A stretch of DNA of 19,047 bases, taken from positions 1-19,047 of the forward strand of contig NZDM01000022.1 of the NCBI GenBank assembly GCA_002690085.1, read 5' to 3'. This DNA is from Flavobacteriaceae bacterium (lineage in GTDB: Bacteria; Bacteroidota; Bacteroidia; Flavobacteriales; Flavobacteriaceae). Positions 15,366 to 19,047 of the stretch are shown here, in pieces. The notes beneath the pieces were generated by a model that was not told where the DNA came from, did not search any database, and was given only the letters and a program-made list of their open reading frames with translations. Each line of letters begins with the position of its first letter. Position 1 is the stretch's first letter. The translations under genes and the position numbers were made by a program.

Positions 15366-16985
15366 ATGACTCAACAAAACACGAAATACATCTTTGTCAC
15401 TGGAGGTGTGAGTTCCTCTTTAGGTAAAGGCATTATTGCGGCTTCCTTAGCAAAACTCCTTCAAGCACAAGGTTATCGTGTGACCATCCAAAAATTAGAC
15501 CCCTATATCAATATTGACCCAGGTACGCTAAATCCTTACGAGCACGGGGAATGTTACGTGACTGATGATGGAGCGGAAACTGATTTGGACTTGGGACATT
15601 ACGAACGTTTTTTAAATGTACCTACCTCACAAGCCAATAATATAACCACCGGCCGTATTTATCAAAGTGTTATTGATAAAGAACGCCGCGGAGAATTTTT
15701 AGGGAAAACCGTTCAGGTTATTCCACATATTACAGATGAAATTAAAGAACGTGTTAAATTGTTGGGCGATAAGGGAGATTACGATATTGTGATTACAGAA
15801 ATTGGAGGGACAGTCGGTGATATTGAATCCTTGCCTTATATTGAATCTGTACGTCAATTAAAGTGGGAGATGGGTAACAACAACGCTTTGGTAGTTCATC
15901 TCACACTTATTCCTTATTTGTCCGCTGCAGGTGAATTAAAAACAAAACCTACACAACACAGTGTAAAAACATTAATGGAAAGTGGTGTTCAAGCCGATAT
16001 TTTGGTTTGTCGTACAGAGCATGAGCTTGGATCATCTATTCGTACCAAATTAGCGCGTTTTTGTAATGTTAAAGAAAATTGTGTCATTCAATCTATTGAT
16101 GCTTCCACAATTTACGACGTACCAAATTTAATCCTTGAAGAGGGATTGGATAAAGTGGTTTTGGACCAGTTACAGCTCAAGCGTCACCAACCGGATTTAG
16201 AATTTTGGAATATATTTTTAGAAAAACACAAAAATCCAGTACATGAAATAAACATTGGTTTGATTGGAAAATATGTAGAACTCCAAGACTCCTACAAGTC
16301 TATATTGGAAGCATTTACACATGCGGGTGCCGCAAACGAAGTAAAGGTAAATGTTAAATCTATTCATTCAGAACATATAGACCTTTCCAACACCAAAGAA
16401 CTGCTGTCTAATTTAGATGGTGTTTTAGTCGCACCAGGTTTTGGAGAGCGTGGCATCGAAGGGAAAATTGATGCCATCCGCTATGTTAGAGAACACAAAA
16501 TTCCTTTTTTTGGGATTTGTTTGGGCATGCAAATGGCCGTCATAGAATTTTCCAGAAATGTTGTCGGACTTAAAGGTGCTAATTCTTCAGAAATGGATGC
16601 AGACTGCCCATACCACATCATTGATTTAATGGAAGATCAAAAACAAGTTAAAAACAAAGGGGGTACCATGCGCTTAGGCGCCTGGGACTGTATTCTTTTA
16701 GAAGGTTCTTTGGCCAATTCCGTCTATAAGAAAAAAACGATCAGTGAACGCCATAGGCACCGATATGAATTCAATGAAAATTACAAAACACAAATTGAAT
16801 CCAATGGAATGATTGCTACTGGAGTCAATCCAGATACTGGTTTGGTTGAGATTGTTGAAATTGAAGATCACCCCTGGTTTGTTGGTGTACAATACCACCC
16901 CGAGTATAAAAGTACTGTAGCCAATCCACATCCTCTGTTTAAGGCCTTTATAAAAGCAGCCCTTGATTATCAGAAAAATAACTAA
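15366..16985 (+). CDS. pyrG: CTP synthase (glutamine-hydrolysing)
   Basis: Makes CTP from UTP, ATP and glutamine, the last step of de novo pyrimidine nucleotide synthesis, in the cytosol. The N-terminal synthetase domain begins TKYIFVTGGVSSSLGKGI and holds QKLDPYINIDPGTLNPYEHGE. The C-terminal class I glutamine amidotransferase domain has the nucleophile C385 in FGICLGMQMA and the partners H511 and E513 in QYHPEYKS. The length of 539 aa matches the family. I start at the ATG at 15366 (MTQQNTKYIF); a TTG 24 nt upstream in frame would add FASKKRI, which is not a family feature and overlaps the probable promoter. The gene is followed by yidC after 50 nt without a visible terminator, so the two probably share a transcript. 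Confidence 0.98.
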   Translation: MTQQNTKYIFVTGGVSSSLGKGIIAASLAKLLQAQGYRVTIQKLDPYINIDPGTLNPYEHGECYVTDDGAETDLDLGHYERFLNVPTSQANNITTGRIYQSVIDKERRGEFLGKTVQVIPHITDEIKERVKLLGDKGDYDIVITEIGGTVGDIESLPYIESVRQLKWEMGNNNALVVHLTLIPYLSAAGELKTKPTQHSVKTLMESGVQADILVCRTEHELGSSIRTKLARFCNVKENCVIQSIDASTIYDVPNLILEEGLDKVVLDQLQLKRHQPDLEFWNIFLEKHKNPVHEINIGLIGKYVELQDSYKSILEAFTHAGAANEVKVNVKSIHSEHIDLSNTKELLSNLDGVLVAPGFGERGIEGKIDAIRYVREHKIPFFGICLGMQMAVIEFSRNVVGLKGANSSEMDADCPYHIIDLMEDQKQVKNKGGTMRLGAWDCILLEGSLANSVYKKKTISERHRHRYEFNENYKTQIESNGMIATGVNPDTGLVEIVEIEDHPWFVGVQYHPEYKSTVANPHPLFKAFIKAALDYQKNN

Positions 16986-17035
16986 AAAAAATATCATAAA
17001 TTAGGGCTGTTATAAAACCCATTGCGTTTTTAGAT

Positions 17036-18910
17036 ATGGAAGAGAAAAAAAATGATTTAAGTTCACTCATAGGTTTTGCCTTGATAGGAGCCATTTTGTT
17101 GTATATGATGTATCAAAACCAACCAACTTCAGATGAATTGGCAGTGGAACAGCAATCTAAACAAGCACAAATAGACAACCTAAGCACTAAGGATTCAGCT
17201 TTAAAAATACAGCAAAGTCCAGGAGCAATTTTGGCTCAGGAAAAAGCAAAATTAGGTGAATTTGGCTATTCACTGGATTTAGATTCGGACAAAGACCGTT
17301 TTACGACTTTGGAAAACGAGGTTTTATCAATTAAAATCAATAACAAAGGTGGGATGGTTTCAGAGGTTAAACTCAAGGCTTTTGTCAACCACGATTCTGT
17401 CCCAGTTTATCTGGTTAAAGATGGTAATTCTCAATTCAATTTAAATTTCTCAACTTCTGACAACCGAACTTTTAATACAACAGATTTGTATTTTGAACCT
17501 TCGCTTTCCCTTGAAGAAAACGCTCAAGTTTTGTCAATGAAACTAAAAGTTTCAGAACGCCAATTTTTGGAATATAAATACAGCCTCAACACAGATGATG
17601 ACTATATGCTTGGCTTTTCGATACAATCTCAAGGTTTGTCAAAAGTTTTTAACATCAGACAGCCAGCTCAATTTGAATGGGACTTAAAAGCTTTACGACA
17701 CGATCAAAGTATTTCATTTGAGAACCGTTACACCCGATTGACTTATGAGCACGATGGTGAAAAAATTAATAAACTTTCTCAGTCTGGCGACGACGATGAA
17801 ACTGTCGAAGATGTTTCATGGCTATCGTATCGTCAACACTTTTTTAGCTCTATTTTGGTGCCTGAAATTCCTATAAAGAGTACTGAAATACGTTCATTTG
17901 ACTTGGTTGAAGATGAAACTATAGACAGCCTTTTCACAAAAAAATACAGCACTAAATTTGCGATGTCCTACAGAGATGGTGAGCTTCAACAAGATTTGAA
18001 TCTTTATTTTGGACCAACCTATTCAAAAACATTAAAAAAATACGACCGAAATCTTGAAAACAGCATTCCATTTGGCTGGGGTATTTTTGGTTGGATCAAC
18101 AAATCTATTTTTAGCCCACTATATGCATGGCTAAGCAGTTTTTTATCTTACGGGATTGCTATAATTGTAATGACAATTATGGTTAAAATATTGTTGTCAT
18201 TCGTACAGTACAAGCAATTTTTGTCACAAGCAAAAATGAAAATCTTAAAGCCTGAATTAGATGCATTAACAGAAAAGTATAAGGGCAATAAAGCCAAGGC
18301 ACAGCGGGAAAGAATGGCGCTTCAAAACAAGGCCGGTGCAAGTCCTTTAAGTGGGTGTTTGCCAGGAATATTACAGATTCCAGTTTTTTACTCTTTATTT
18401 ATGTTTTTTCCAGTTGCCTTTGAGCTGCGACAAAAACCATTTTTATGGGTCAAGGATTTAAGTTCTTATGATACCATTGTCGATTTGCCTTTTAGCATTC
18501 CATTTTACGGTGATCACATCAGTTTATTCCCCATTTTGGCATCCATTGCTATTTTCTTTTATATGAAAATGACCACAGGTCAGAACATGGCTATGCAACC
18601 AACACAGGAGGGCATGCCAGATATGGCCAAAATGATGAAATACATGATTTATTTTTCACCATTATTGATGCTGTTCTTTTTTAACCAATATGCCTCTGGT
18701 TTAAGCCTTTATTATTTTGTTTCTAATCTCATAAGCATTGGAATTATGTTGGTCATCAAAAACTACATTATTGATGAAGATAAAGTGTTGGCTAAAATAC
18801 AAGTCAATAAAGCCAAGCCAAAGAAACAGAACCGCTTTCAACGTAAGATGGCCGAAATTATGGAACAGGCTGAAAAACAAAAAGCAATGCAGGAAAGGCG
18901 TAGAAAATAG
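17036..18910 (+). CDS. yidC: Membrane protein insertase YidC
   Basis: Inserts and folds inner-membrane proteins, alone or with SecYEG. The N-terminal signal-anchor segment is at about 10-26, a periplasmic beta-rich domain covers about 60-340, and the conserved insertase core with five hydrophobic segments covers about 355-590. It includes SQAKMKILKPELDALTEKY, SPLSGCLPGILQIPVFYSLF and the QYASGLSLYYFVSNL block. The groove residue that is Arg366 in E. coli (in a FIVRGIMYPLT context) aligns with K384 here (TIMVKILLSF), a charge-preserving change. The tail after about 590 is very basic (KPKKQNRFQRK, ERRRK) and may bind ribosomes. Length 624 aa, usual for Bacteroidota. It ends in TAG and is followed by a strong terminator, which closes the pyrG-yidC unit. 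Confidence 0.97.
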   Translation: MEEKKNDLSSLIGFALIGAILLYMMYQNQPTSDELAVEQQSKQAQIDNLSTKDSALKIQQSPGAILAQEKAKLGEFGYSLDLDSDKDRFTTLENEVLSIKINNKGGMVSEVKLKAFVNHDSVPVYLVKDGNSQFNLNFSTSDNRTFNTTDLYFEPSLSLEENAQVLSMKLKVSERQFLEYKYSLNTDDDYMLGFSIQSQGLSKVFNIRQPAQFEWDLKALRHDQSISFENRYTRLTYEHDGEKINKLSQSGDDDETVEDVSWLSYRQHFFSSILVPEIPIKSTEIRSFDLVEDETIDSLFTKKYSTKFAMSYRDGELQQDLNLYFGPTYSKTLKKYDRNLENSIPFGWGIFGWINKSIFSPLYAWLSSFLSYGIAIIVMTIMVKILLSFVQYKQFLSQAKMKILKPELDALTEKYKGNKAKAQRERMALQNKAGASPLSGCLPGILQIPVFYSLFMFFPVAFELRQKPFLWVKDLSSYDTIVDLPFSIPFYGDHISLFPILASIAIFFYMKMTTGQNMAMQPTQEGMPDMAKMMKYMIYFSPLLMLFFFNQYASGLSLYYFVSNLISIGIMLVIKNYIIDEDKVLAKIQVNKAKPKKQNRFQRKMAEIMEQAEKQKAMQERRRK

Positions 18911-18920
18911 CAACATTTCT

Positions 18921-18949
18921 AAAAGGTTGCCAATTGGTAACCTTTTTTG
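18921..18949 (+). terminator. Rho-independent terminator after yidC
   Basis: AAAAGGTTGCC, loop AATT, GGTAACCTTTT, followed by more T: an 11-bp stem with one G-T wobble, starting 10 nt after the yidC stop. It separates pyrG-yidC from mnmA. Confidence 0.9.
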
Positions 18950-18976
18950 TTTTTAAAATCTCACAACAATAATTAT

Positions 18977-18984
18977 TAAATTTG
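18977..18984 (+). promoter_or_regulatory. Candidate -7 box for mnmA
   Basis: TAAATTTG matches TAnnTTTG exactly and ends only 4 nt before the ATG at 18989, so the transcript would begin at or beside the start codon. The nearest upstream TTTG (18946-18949) is 27 nt away, longer than usual. Confidence 0.45.
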
Positions 18985-18988
18985 CAAC

Positions 18989-19047
18989 ATGAAAAAAGTA
19001 GTCGTAGGTCTTTCAGGAGGCGTTGATTCAAGTGTTGCAGCCTTTTT
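18989..19047 (+). CDS. mnmA: tRNA-specific 2-thiouridylase MnmA (5' end only)
   Basis: The 19 visible codons read MKKVVVGLSGGVDSSVAAF. This is the PP-loop (SGGVDSS) that binds ATP at the start of MnmA, which adds sulfur to U34 of the tRNAs for Lys, Glu and Gln. The opening VVVGLSGGVDSSVAA is characteristic of MnmA; other PP-loop ATPases such as argininosuccinate synthase or ThiI have different flanking residues. The gene runs off the window, so length and the catalytic Cys residues cannot be checked. It lies just after a terminator and so has its own promoter. Confidence 0.85.
   Translation, partial: MKKVVVGLSGGVDSSVAAF

Overview
The window is a 19 kb stretch of ordinary chromosome from a member of the Bacteroidota, most likely a marine-type Flavobacteriia (Flavobacteriaceae). 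The evidence is low GC, no Shine-Dalgarno sites ahead of genes, -7 boxes of the TAnnTTTG type, a long Bacteroidota-form SecA with no C-terminal zinc motif, a PorV/PorQ-family outer-membrane protein, a DUF4105/Lnb-type protein, and a cyclophilin-FKBP fusion known from Flavobacterium. No rRNA, tRNA, CRISPR array, insertion sequence or prophage was seen.

Layout. Positions 1-1371 (+): the last codons of an unidentified gene, a PAP2 phosphatase and an M23 metallopeptidase without a signal peptide. Positions 1376-5069 (-): secA, convergent with the peptidase, and upstream of it a small, very acidic DUF2795 gene with its own promoter and terminator. Positions 5070-5500: an AT-rich gene-free region with a perfect 16-bp inverted repeat. 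Positions 5501-7767 (-): a translationally coupled pair, a PorV/PorQ-family beta-barrel gene followed by a DUF4105/Lnb-like membrane protein. Positions 7877-9341 (+): pssA and a TerC-family membrane protein, overlapping by 8 nt. Positions 9348-11912 (-): a kdsD-tatC-lptB operon, which joins Kdo/LPS precursor synthesis, twin-arginine export and the LPS-transport ATPase. Positions 12055-14247 (+): recQ, broken by an in-frame amber codon. Positions 14323-19047 (+): a dual-family immunophilin, pyrG, yidC, a strong terminator and the start of mnmA.

Much of the region serves the envelope: SecA, TatC and YidC move or insert proteins; PssA makes phospholipid; KdsD and LptB serve LPS; the Lnb-like and PorV-like proteins act on lipoproteins or the outer membrane; and M23 and PAP2 enzymes act on peptidoglycan or lipid carriers. 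No new multi-gene system is visible. The item most worth a second look is recQ: a single TAG replaces the invariant tryptophan of the aromatic-rich loop, while all other codons of a 730-residue protein are intact. Three other genes in the window stop with TAG, so a genome-wide reassignment of TAG is unlikely. The same RecQ also lacks the four zinc-binding cysteines of the classic enzyme.
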